From the NCBI GenBank assembly GCA_020629835.1, contig JAHDCO010000014.1, forward strand, positions 7,788 to 49,409: DNA of 41,622 bases, in the 5' to 3' direction. The translations under genes were made by a program, and so were the position numbers. The notes under the pieces were generated by a model. It was given only the letters and a program-made list of their open reading frames with translations. It made no database searches and was not told the origin of the DNA. Position 1 is the first letter of the stretch; every line of letters starts with the position of its first letter. Below are positions 15,524 to 23,171 of this stretch, one piece after another. Origin of the DNA: Granulosicoccaceae bacterium (lineage in GTDB: Bacteria > Pseudomonadota > Gammaproteobacteria > Granulosicoccales > Granulosicoccaceae).

Positions 15524-17950
15524 TTGAAAACTCACGCTCGTGTTGTCGTCATCGGCGGTGGTGTGGTGGGCGCTAGTACGCTGTACCACCTGGCCAAACG
15601 CGGTTGGACCGATACTGTTCTGGTTGAAATGGATGAGTTAACGTCCGGTTCAACGTGGCACGCCGCTGGCAACATTCCAACGTTCTCATCGTCGCGCAAC
15701 ATGATCAAGTTGCAGCACTACAGCACGCAGCTTTACGCTGAGCTTTGCGATCAGGAGGATTACCCGTTTGCTTACCACCAAACCGGCTCTATCCGTTTGG
15801 CACAGAACCAACCTCGCTGGGAAGAGTTTGAACACGTAACCGCTATGGCCAATGCCATGGGCTTTGGGTACGAGTTGATTGATAACGCAGAAATGAAACG
15901 CCGTCATCCGTATCTGGAAGATCACGGTTTGCAGGGTGCTTTGTGGGATCCCAACGACGGTGACATCGACCCGAGTCAGCTTACTCAGGCGTTGGCTTCC
16001 AAGGCTCGGAAAATGGGTGCAGAGATTAACCGTTTTACCCGGGTGACAGCGTTCGAACGAACCGATAACAATGAGTGGCTGGTCAAAACAGATAAGGGCG
16101 ACATCACGTGCGAATACATCGTTAATGCCGGTGGGTACCGTGGGCACGAAGTATCGGATATGGCGGGTAAGTTTTTACCGATTGCTACGATGGAACATCA
16201 GTACCTGGTAACTGAATCTATCCCTGAATTAGAGTCGTTGGATGAGTTGCTACCGCTGGTACGTGACCCCGACGATTCTTACTACTTACGGCAGGAAAAA
16301 CAGGGCTTGATCCTCGGGCCTTATGAGTGGGGCGCCACACCGCATTGGACTGACGGCAAAGTGCCCGATAATTTTGCTTACGAGCTATATCCCGATGATT
16401 TGGATCGTTTGGAGTGGTACATCGAACGCGCGTGTGAGCGTATGCCTATCCTGGGTAGCGTAGGCGTTCAACGAGTGATTAATGGCCCTATACCGTACGC
16501 GCCTGACGGTTTACCGTACATCGGTCCTGCATTTGGTTTACCAAACTTTTATCACTGCAACAGTTTCAGCTTTGGTGTGTGCCAGGGTGGTGGTGCAGGT
16601 AAGTCAATGGCGGAATACATCATTGACGGTAAGCCGGAATGGGATCTTTGGATGGCTGATCCTCGACGATACACAGAGTACGCCGATCAGAAGTACGTTG
16701 TGGCTCGTGCAACAGAGTTGTATCAGCGCGAATACGCCATTGCGTTTCCACACGATGAATGGCCTGCAGGTCGTCCTGCATTAACGTCTCCGCTCTATGA
16801 GCGATTGAAAGAGAAGGGTGCACAGTTCGGTGCGCGTGGCGGCTGGGAACGAGCTACATGGTTTCCTAAAGAAGGCGACACCGTTGAAGCCGAAGCCAGT
16901 TACCACCACGAACATTGGTTCGATCGTGTCGGTGAAGAATGTCGTCATGTACGCTCAAAAGTGGGCGTTCTCGACTTGGGCGGCTTTGCAAAGTACGAAG
17001 TGCAGGGTGAGGGGGCGGCCGATTGGTTAGATTCAATCATTGCAGGCAATTTACCCAAAGTCAGCCGTTTATCGCTGTCTTACTTCTGTGCACCTGATGG
17101 CGGTGTGATGTGTGAAATGACTATCACGCGTTTGGCTGAAAATCACTTCTTATTGATCACCGCTGCTGCAGCTAAATGGCACGACATGCAGTGGTTGCAG
17201 GAACACCTTCCCGCTGAACACGCGATAGAAATTACTGACATTACGAAGGACTGGGACACGTTGGTTGTGGCCGGCCCCGATGCAAGAAGGCTTTTGCAAA
17301 AGCTAACTAACGCGGGCTTGGATAACCAATCCTTTCCATGGTTAAGCTATCAGGCATTGCAAATTGGGGATGTCAGTGTGCGCGCGTTGCGTGTGAATTA
17401 CGTCGGTGAGTTGGGTTGGGAATTACATGTTAATCCAGGTAACACCTTGGCGGTCTACGACGCGTTGATGGAAGCTGGCGCTGAGTTTGATGTGCGTGAC
17501 TTTGGTTTGTATGCCATGGAATCCATGCGTTTGGAAAAGTGCTACCGCGCTTGGAAGGTGGAACTGGATAGCGAATATTCACCGCTGCGCTCAGGCCTGG
17601 ATCGTTTCGTTAACCTGGACAAGGATGCTTTTATCGGTAAACAGGCTATACAAGCTGAAGTAGATGCCGGGTTGAAAGATGTGTTCGTTCCTATGATTAT
17701 GGAAGGTGGAAACACCGAAGCTCTATATGGATGCCCCGTACGCCACGGAAATGACATCGTTGGTTATGTAACCTCAGGAGGTTATGGACATTGTCTGGAG
17801 AAGAGTATCGCGCTGGGCTATGTGCGAACGGATTTGGCAACCGCAGGTACAACGGTAGAAATCCAGGTACTGGGTGAGTGGCGCTCGGCTGAGATTGGCA
17901 CAGAACCCTTGTTTGATCCAACTAACGAACGACCACGCGCTGACGCTTAG
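15524..17950 (+). CDS. Dimethylglycine/sarcosine dehydrogenase-like FAD protein with GcvT folate domain
   Basis: An 808-residue two-part enzyme. The N-terminal FAD-dependent DAO domain (about 1-390) has VVVIGGGVVGAS at 7-18 and the motif SGSTWHAAGN, in which His46 matches the histidine that carries covalent FAD in DMGDH relatives. A FAO_M-type linker follows. The C-terminal GcvT/aminomethyltransferase folate-binding domain (about 440-800) includes NYVGELGWELHV and YAMESMRLEKCYRAW. Such enzymes oxidatively demethylate dimethylglycine or sarcosine and pass formaldehyde to tetrahydrofolate. The start is TTG at 15524 with AGGAAA upstream that overlaps the previous stop, so the pair is surely cotranscribed. 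The exact substrate is inferred from family and context. Confidence 0.88.
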   Translation: MKTHARVVVIGGGVVGASTLYHLAKRGWTDTVLVEMDELTSGSTWHAAGNIPTFSSSRNMIKLQHYSTQLYAELCDQEDYPFAYHQTGSIRLAQNQPRWEEFEHVTAMANAMGFGYELIDNAEMKRRHPYLEDHGLQGALWDPNDGDIDPSQLTQALASKARKMGAEINRFTRVTAFERTDNNEWLVKTDKGDITCEYIVNAGGYRGHEVSDMAGKFLPIATMEHQYLVTESIPELESLDELLPLVRDPDDSYYLRQEKQGLILGPYEWGATPHWTDGKVPDNFAYELYPDDLDRLEWYIERACERMPILGSVGVQRVINGPIPYAPDGLPYIGPAFGLPNFYHCNSFSFGVCQGGGAGKSMAEYIIDGKPEWDLWMADPRRYTEYADQKYVVARATELYQREYAIAFPHDEWPAGRPALTSPLYERLKEKGAQFGARGGWERATWFPKEGDTVEAEASYHHEHWFDRVGEECRHVRSKVGVLDLGGFAKYEVQGEGAADWLDSIIAGNLPKVSRLSLSYFCAPDGGVMCEMTITRLAENHFLLITAAAAKWHDMQWLQEHLPAEHAIEITDITKDWDTLVVAGPDARRLLQKLTNAGLDNQSFPWLSYQALQIGDVSVRALRVNYVGELGWELHVNPGNTLAVYDALMEAGAEFDVRDFGLYAMESMRLEKCYRAWKVELDSEYSPLRSGLDRFVNLDKDAFIGKQAIQAEVDAGLKDVFVPMIMEGGNTEALYGCPVRHGNDIVGYVTSGGYGHCLEKSIALGYVRTDLATAGTTVEIQVLGEWRSAEIGTEPLFDPTNERPRADA

Positions 17951-17981
17951 TTTTGTTTATAAGCTTTGCAGGCTGAGCTTT

Positions 17982-19622
17982 CTAAGCAGATTTTTTCATT
18001 GGTGGGCTGTTTGGCTTTGGATTTCCGCTATTGGAAATCCGGGCCAACGTCTCGGCCAACGGAGCAGCCTTACCGACCAGTGGTCCACTGAAATGGTAGA
18101 TGCCAAGTCCGGCTAAATGCGTTGCGTCCTTATGGTTATCCATATGTCCCGCAACTACTCGGGTTCGACGTTGTTTTGCGATTCCCACTAAAAACTCAAT
18201 AGCTGCGAATACGCTCGTCCCGGGTCGCAGGTTCCGGGTCAACTCCGGACTCAAATACACTTCATCGAACGACACTTTCTGCAGAGGAGTCAACACATCC
18301 AACGTCGTTGTTCTGATCTCATAGGCGAGCCCGACGTCGCTTGCAGCCATACGTTGTTGAAACGCTTGAACAAGCGCTACATCGTGCTCAGGTGTCAGGT
18401 CTACAAGCTTAAGCACCAGGTGGCGTAATGGAAGTGTTGATAACGCGTTAATGCGCATCAATTCCTCTCCTAAATTCGGATATGAAATAATCGCATTAGC
18501 AGGGATCGGCAACACAAAGCCTACGTGGTCGACATATCTTGAATCCAAACGAGACACATCAAGCAACGCACTCGATATGACCCAACGTGCCAAGTCCGCC
18601 CCGCCATCATCGCCACTCGCAGCTTCCGCAAACAACTCGCGTTTTTGAAGCTCAGGGTTTTTTGCGTTGCTGGATGTTCGAGGTTCGGTGAGAACCCAAT
18701 TGTGAATTGAGTGACGGCTGCGCGAGCCTGATCGCGTATCTGGAGTCGTGGATTGTCTGATTGCTGATGCAATGACATTGGCGAATAACGTATGGCGTTC
18801 TTTTCGGGCGGGTTCCACGGGGCGCGACTTTTGAAATGTATCGGCCGTGTTCGCACCCAGCTGTGTAAACGCTGATGGTTTACCTGTGGTTGACTGGGGC
18901 GTCGCCAGAAATGCGACCCCACGACCAGCTTCTTTGGCAGCGTATAAGGCTTCATCGGCTGCGGCCATAAGATCCGCTATTTTTAACCCGGGTTTGGCGA
19001 TGTGAACTACACCGATACTGGTACCCACCGTAATACGGTGACCTTCCCAATCCAGGCGATAATTTTTCACGAATTCCAACGCTCGTACCGACACCGCTTC
19101 GGCAACTTGAGCGTTGGTTGAATTAAGCAAAATGGCGAACTCATCACCGCCAAGACGGGCAACGGTGTCGCGAGGGGTAACAATCTTTGAAAGGCCTGCA
19201 GATATTTCAACCAGCAGCGCATCGCCCGCAGCGTGCCCATATAAATCGTTCACTGGCTTAAACCGGTCCAGGTCCAACATCAGCAACACGTGCTTGGGCC
19301 GTGGATCTTTAACCATCGCTTCAAGGCGCTGTTCAAACTGTCGGCGATTAGCCACGCCCGTTAATGGGTCGTGCATGGCCGCGTGATTCTCAACGCCGCT
19401 CGCTTTCACCAGAAGCCGGTTACGTCTAAAGACGCGCTTTAGCGTGGTGCCGAGCAAGCTTATGCAAACCACCGCACTGGCGAGCAATCCAAGCGCTATT
19501 TGCCCGGGTGTATTGACTATCAATTCGGGTGCCACGACCACGGAGCCTGCTACTAACCCAATAACCGCTACCGAAGCACCGAAAAGAGTGAGTCGCTCAG
19601 CTCTATTGAAGTCCTTCAGCAC
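17982..19622 (-). CDS. Membrane GGDEF diguanylate cyclase with degenerate EAL domain
   Basis: A 546-residue signalling protein. Two hydrophobic segments (about 13-31 and 42-60) anchor it in the inner membrane. The GGDEF domain (about 80-245) has an intact GGDEF at 158-162 and DLDRFKPVND, so cyclase activity is plausible. The inhibitory RxxD site five residues before it reads TPRD and lacks the arginine. After a Ser/Thr-rich linker (about 250-345) the C-terminal region (about 350-535) resembles an EAL domain, but the catalytic EAL and the AEGVE-type motif are lost (VAGHMDN). It is therefore probably not a phosphodiesterase. It starts with GTG; a leader hairpin covers the ribosome-binding site. 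It is convergent with the DMGDH-like gene. Confidence 0.88.
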   Translation of the reverse strand: MLKDFNRAERLTLFGASVAVIGLVAGSVVVAPELIVNTPGQIALGLLASAVVCISLLGTTLKRVFRRNRLLVKASGVENHAAMHDPLTGVANRRQFEQRLEAMVKDPRPKHVLLMLDLDRFKPVNDLYGHAAGDALLVEISAGLSKIVTPRDTVARLGGDEFAILLNSTNAQVAEAVSVRALEFVKNYRLDWEGHRITVGTSIGVVHIAKPGLKIADLMAAADEALYAAKEAGRGVAFLATPQSTTGKPSAFTQLGANTADTFQKSRPVEPARKERHTLFANVIASAIRQSTTPDTRSGSRSRHSIHNWVLTEPRTSSNAKNPELQKRELFAEAASGDDGGADLARWVISSALLDVSRLDSRYVDHVGFVLPIPANAIISYPNLGEELMRINALSTLPLRHLVLKLVDLTPEHDVALVQAFQQRMAASDVGLAYEIRTTTLDVLTPLQKVSFDEVYLSPELTRNLRPGTSVFAAIEFLVGIAKQRRTRVVAGHMDNHKDATHLAGLGIYHFSGPLVGKAAPLAETLARISNSGNPKPNSPPMKKSA

Positions 19623-19631
19623 GTTGTCGGG

Positions 19632-19657
19632 GCCCTCAGATGGTCGATAGTGAGGGC
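19632..19657 (-). promoter_or_regulatory. Hairpin covering the ribosome-binding site of the GGDEF gene
   Basis: On the minus strand GCCCTCA (19657-19651) can pair with TGAGGGC (19638-19632) across a 12-nt loop. The right arm holds the GAGGG that serves as Shine-Dalgarno sequence for the GTG start at 19622. The structure would hide the site. Confidence 0.45.
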
Positions 19658-20116
19658 GAGAGCGTTACTCGAGCCCCATTGATATGAGGTAGATATCGGC
19701 GCTGCAATTTGATTCTGTATTGTCTTCGGGCGATAAATTCATGACTACACAGCGTAAGGGTTGACCGTGAGCGTTGGTTCTCAAAAATTGGGCTGTACAA
19801 ACCCGACAGTCTAATTAACGCGTTCAATTTTCAGTGTGCCGCCGGTGGATTGACTACGCCTATTTCGGTCTCAATAAGTTGCAAGGCCTATGAAACCTCC
19901 CTAGCTCGTTAAAGGCGCAGGCCTCTGGGCATTCGAGCGAAAAAATCGAAGATTATTTGTGACTCAAAAATGTGCATGCTGAACTAAGCGAGGGCAATGT
20001 CGTTTATAGGCTTTCAAGAGTCTCAAAATTGGCCCCTCACAAGGTGGTTCCGTGGCACACATACCCCGGCAGTTCCGGCTACCATAAGCCTTCGCTTCTC
20101 GGTGAGTCCCAATTCC
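19658..20116. other. 459-bp region with no supported gene
   Basis: Lies between the divergent GGDEF gene and ABC ATPase gene and must contain both promoters. A 63-codon minus-strand frame (19636-19827) has no family resemblance or ribosome-binding site and is not called. The ABC ATPase frame is open back to 19997, but the extra 40 residues are not family-like. No clear -35/-10 pair, repeat or RNA structure was recognised. Confidence 0.5.
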
Positions 20117-20914
20117 ATGGCAGATTTAATTTCCGACAACCTCAATATGGTGTTCACCACACCAGCGGGGGAGTCTGTGCACGCGCTAAAAGACGTGACG
20201 TTTACGCTGAAAAAAGGCGAACTACTGTCCGTGCTGGGCCCTTCGGGCTGCGGTAAGACAACACTACTGAACATCATCGCGGGTTTTTTGCGTCCGACCG
20301 GTGGATCAATCTCGTTAGACAAGAACGAAATCGACGGGCCGGGTGTGGAGCGCGGTATGGTCTTTCAGCAAGGCGCGCTATTCGAATGGTTGACCGTGGC
20401 TGAAAATGTTGATTTCGGGTTGCGCATGAGAGGGGCCAGCGGGAAGGACACAGCGAAGAAAGTGGAGGAATGGCTCGAGATTGTTGGCCTGCAGGGGTTT
20501 GGTAACGTTCCCACCTATCAACTGTCTGGCGGCATGCAACAGCGGGTAGCGCTGGCGCGTTGCTTGATCAACGATCCTGACGTGATCTTGATGGATGAAC
20601 CGTTGGGTGCCCTGGATGCGCTGACTCGGGAAAAGATGCAATCGCTGGTACTGAAAATCTGGAAGGAGACCGGCAAGACCATCATGATCATCACCCACTC
20701 GGTAGAAGAAGCGCTGCTACTGGGTGAGAGACTGTTTGTTATGGCACCCAGACCTGGACGACTGCACAAAGAGTATCGCTTGCCGTTTGCTGAGTGGGGT
20801 CTCGACCAAGACCTTCGAGATGTCAAAAACAACGAGCAGTTTGGTCAAAACCGCGAAGAAATTCTGGCGATGATCTGGAATATGGAAGAAGAAATCATGG
20901 GGAAGGCTAGCTGA
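20117..20914 (+). CDS. ABC transporter ATP-binding protein, taurine/nitrate/sulfonate type
   Basis: A 265-residue NBD of the TauB/SsuB/NrtD group that powers small-molecule import. Walker A GPSGCGKTT is at 41-49, the signature LSGGMQQRVALAR follows, then Walker B VILMDEPLGALD and the switch histidine in IIITHSVEEAL. The ATG at 20117 (MADLISDNLN) is chosen because the upstream in-frame ATG at 19997 adds 40 non-conserved residues and has its GAGGG only two bases away. GGTGAG lies about ten bases before 20117. Its TGA stop overlaps the ATG of the permease by one base. There is no binding-protein gene beside this pair. Confidence 0.92.
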   Translation: MADLISDNLNMVFTTPAGESVHALKDVTFTLKKGELLSVLGPSGCGKTTLLNIIAGFLRPTGGSISLDKNEIDGPGVERGMVFQQGALFEWLTVAENVDFGLRMRGASGKDTAKKVEEWLEIVGLQGFGNVPTYQLSGGMQQRVALARCLINDPDVILMDEPLGALDALTREKMQSLVLKIWKETGKTIMIITHSVEEALLLGERLFVMAPRPGRLHKEYRLPFAEWGLDQDLRDVKNNEQFGQNREEILAMIWNMEEEIMGKAS

Positions 20915-22827
20915 TGGATACGTCACCACGTGGCCTCATCGTAGGCTTCCTGTTTATTGCATTGCTTGCAACGCTGGTTTGGACCTACTTGCACGGTCGT
21001 AAAATCATCGCAACTGAAAAAACCGATGCGGTGTTTGGTAATCCCGAGCGAGCATTGGGTGGATATCACTGGGTAATTGCCGGTGTATCCACGGTGCTGC
21101 TGTTTTGGTTGTTCTTCTCCTGGGATGCAGCGCGATCGTATTTCCCGAGAGCAGCGAACGAGTTGTGCCAGGTTGCCAAAGTCACTTCGGCTTTGAACCC
21201 GATACGCAGTGCGTTTCCGATTGAAACTCGGCTACTACGAGGCACACAGCTGTTGGCTCGTGATGCGCGGCAGTTGGATGATTTGGAAGCGCAGTTAGAG
21301 ACCTTATCGGTAAGCGATGCTGATCGCGCGGAGCTGCAAAATTCGGTCGACACTTTGCGCACCATGTTGGTGTCAATGGCCAGCACCGATAACTTAGGCG
21401 ACGATACCAAAGCAGCCATATCTGACGTCGCGAATCAGATCAAAACGGTCACCGCTAATCTAAGCTCTGCGAATTATCCAGAAAACATTGATTCTGCTGA
21501 AATGGAGGCGGGATTAGCACAACCGGGTTGGGGCAGAGGAACGACAGAAATACCATCATTACCTGCTTCACCTCGTGGGTTTAAGTTTGACGCAGCTGCC
21601 ACCGAATTGCAGGCAATCGCCCAGACGTTCTCCGGAATTCGCAACACGGGCCCTGTGTTTGAGAGCAACCTGGCCGCTGTGCAAGCGCAGCTAGATGTTA
21701 TCGAGGAGTCTCCAGATGTCCTGGATGATGAGGCTCTGGATGCACGCGATCGCTTTGTTAAAAACCTTGGAAAAATCGCTAAGCGAATTGATGACGGTAA
21801 GTTATTTCCCGCCCAGGCGTTAAATCCGATCGAAGACGCGGTGATAGGGATTGAGCAGGCTAAGCGCGACGAACAGGGTGGTCTGCTGTGGATAGACCGA
21901 CTGGCCATGCCATCCGGGACAATCGTGGCTGGTAACACCGCCTGTTCAGAACAGGGCTCCGGCCGATGGTTACCCAAACCTTCGGATACCGTAGCGACGC
22001 TTGCTCGCATTGCGAATCCGAACATCGGATACAAGAACATCCCGTTGCTTTGGTACGAAATGCGCCCAGCAGGAGAACTCTTGGCCATGATCATTCCGGA
22101 CTGGGTGGCAGATCTGGTTCCTGGTGATTACCCACGGCACGACGAGAACGGTAATGTGCCAGACAACTTTAAGTCCAAGGTGCTGAACGTTGCCACAGGC
22201 GATTATTCAACGTTCAATTTGCCAGTACCGATCGGCCACATTTGGGATTCGGTAGTGCGCGTGGTAATCGGCTTGTTCCTGGGCATATTGCTGGGTGTGC
22301 CGCTGGGGCTCTTTATGGGTTTATCGCGCTTTGCCAAAGGCTTCTTTGATCCCATGATTGAGCTTTATCGACCCGTACCGCCACTGGCATGGGCTCCGTT
22401 GATTTTGACAATCTTCGGGATTGGTGACGACGGAAAGATCTTCTTACTCTTTATGGTGGCGTTCGCCATCATGGTTATCTCGGCTCGAACCGGTGCGACC
22501 GGCACTCAGTTGTCGAAGATTCACGCAGCGCATTCGCTGGGTGCCAGTAGTCGACAAATCATCCGGCGCGTGATCCTGCCGAATTCTTTACCTGAAATCT
22601 TGACCGGGATTCGTATTGCTATTGGGGTCTGCTGGGGAACCTTGGTCGCGGCTGAGATGCTTGCCGGTACCACGGGTATCGGGTTTGTGGAGAATGTTGC
22701 GCGTAAGCAGTCAGACTACGAGACCATCTGGATGACCATTATATTGCTGGGTCTACTCGGTCTCATTTTTGACCTGATCATGCGCTGGGTGATCAACCGC
22801 ACAATCCCATGGCGTGGCAAGGGGTAA
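20914..22827 (+). CDS. ABC transporter permease with very long N-terminal extension
   Basis: A 637-residue inner-membrane protein. The C-terminal third (about 440-637) is an ordinary TauC/SsuC-type permease with several membrane segments and the EAA loop GASSRQIIRRVILPNSLPEI near 543-562. The first 440 residues are unusual. Two membrane segments (about 8-24 and 52-70) are followed by some 350 residues that are rich in Asp, Glu and Ala, partly coiled-coil-like, and likely face the periplasm. Family permeases are usually about 250-280 residues. The gene is translationally coupled to the ATPase. The extension may take part in substrate capture or anchoring, since no binding protein is encoded next to it; that is inference. 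Confidence 0.88.
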   Translation: MDTSPRGLIVGFLFIALLATLVWTYLHGRKIIATEKTDAVFGNPERALGGYHWVIAGVSTVLLFWLFFSWDAARSYFPRAANELCQVAKVTSALNPIRSAFPIETRLLRGTQLLARDARQLDDLEAQLETLSVSDADRAELQNSVDTLRTMLVSMASTDNLGDDTKAAISDVANQIKTVTANLSSANYPENIDSAEMEAGLAQPGWGRGTTEIPSLPASPRGFKFDAAATELQAIAQTFSGIRNTGPVFESNLAAVQAQLDVIEESPDVLDDEALDARDRFVKNLGKIAKRIDDGKLFPAQALNPIEDAVIGIEQAKRDEQGGLLWIDRLAMPSGTIVAGNTACSEQGSGRWLPKPSDTVATLARIANPNIGYKNIPLLWYEMRPAGELLAMIIPDWVADLVPGDYPRHDENGNVPDNFKSKVLNVATGDYSTFNLPVPIGHIWDSVVRVVIGLFLGILLGVPLGLFMGLSRFAKGFFDPMIELYRPVPPLAWAPLILTIFGIGDDGKIFLLFMVAFAIMVISARTGATGTQLSKIHAAHSLGASSRQIIRRVILPNSLPEILTGIRIAIGVCWGTLVAAEMLAGTTGIGFVENVARKQSDYETIWMTIILLGLLGLIFDLIMRWVINRTIPWRGKG

Positions 22828-22882
22828 AACGGCACCGATTCGGTGTAATGCGAATTAGCACCAATCGGTTCTAAAAGCGACA

Positions 22883-22917
22883 GGCTATGGCGTGGAAAAC
22901 CCGCCATAGCCTTTTTT
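22883..22917 (+). terminator. Rho-independent terminator after the ABC permease
   Basis: GGCTATGGCG (22883-22892) pairs perfectly with CGCCATAGCC (22902-22911) and is followed at once by six T residues. It closes the ATPase-permease operon and separates it from the dipeptide-type transporter. Confidence 0.93.
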
Positions 22918-22985
22918 ATGGCCGTTCTACTGGCTTGTCATCTGCTCTGCCCACTAGACCGCAATACCTTGTTGGTTGGTACGTG

Positions 22986-23028
22986 TATAGTAAATGGAAT
23001 AGGAGATGTGCTGGATCAAGTGATCCAG
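22986..23028 (+). promoter_or_regulatory. Candidate -10 and 18-bp palindromic operator upstream of the binding-protein gene
   Basis: TATAGT (22986-22991) matches five of six -10 bases; no good -35 is visible. Twenty bases downstream is CTGGATCAAGTGATCCAG (23011-23028), two perfect 8-bp arms around a 2-bp centre. Its size and place just after the likely start point fit a dimeric repressor site. The regulator is not identified. Confidence 0.55.
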
Positions 23029-23171
23029 AAACGCCCTTGCGCTAAGGCCAGACCGTTCGTGCATTCGCTATCACTAAAGCGAGTCTCGCCACCTTGATTG
23101 ATTGTTACGTGGTGTGCGGATAACGACGCGATGGGTTTGGAAAAGATGCATCGTCAAAACTAGAGAGAAAA

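Noticed and set aside
15686-16147. 153-codon minus-strand frame
   Set aside because: Shadow of the DMGDH-like gene, whose FAD and GcvT motifs prove the plus frame.
17982-19000. Active c-di-GMP phosphodiesterase in the GGDEF-EAL protein
   Set aside because: The EAL motif and the AEGVE-type motif are not present in the C-terminal half.
19636-19827. 63-codon minus-strand frame upstream of the GGDEF gene
   Set aside because: No ribosome-binding site, no recognisable domain, and it overlaps the likely promoter and leader hairpin.
21474-22094. 206-codon minus-strand frame
   Set aside because: Antisense to the permease extension; Ser/Pro/Arg-rich shadow with no family features. The plus frame is continuous with the ATPase coupling and the permease domain.
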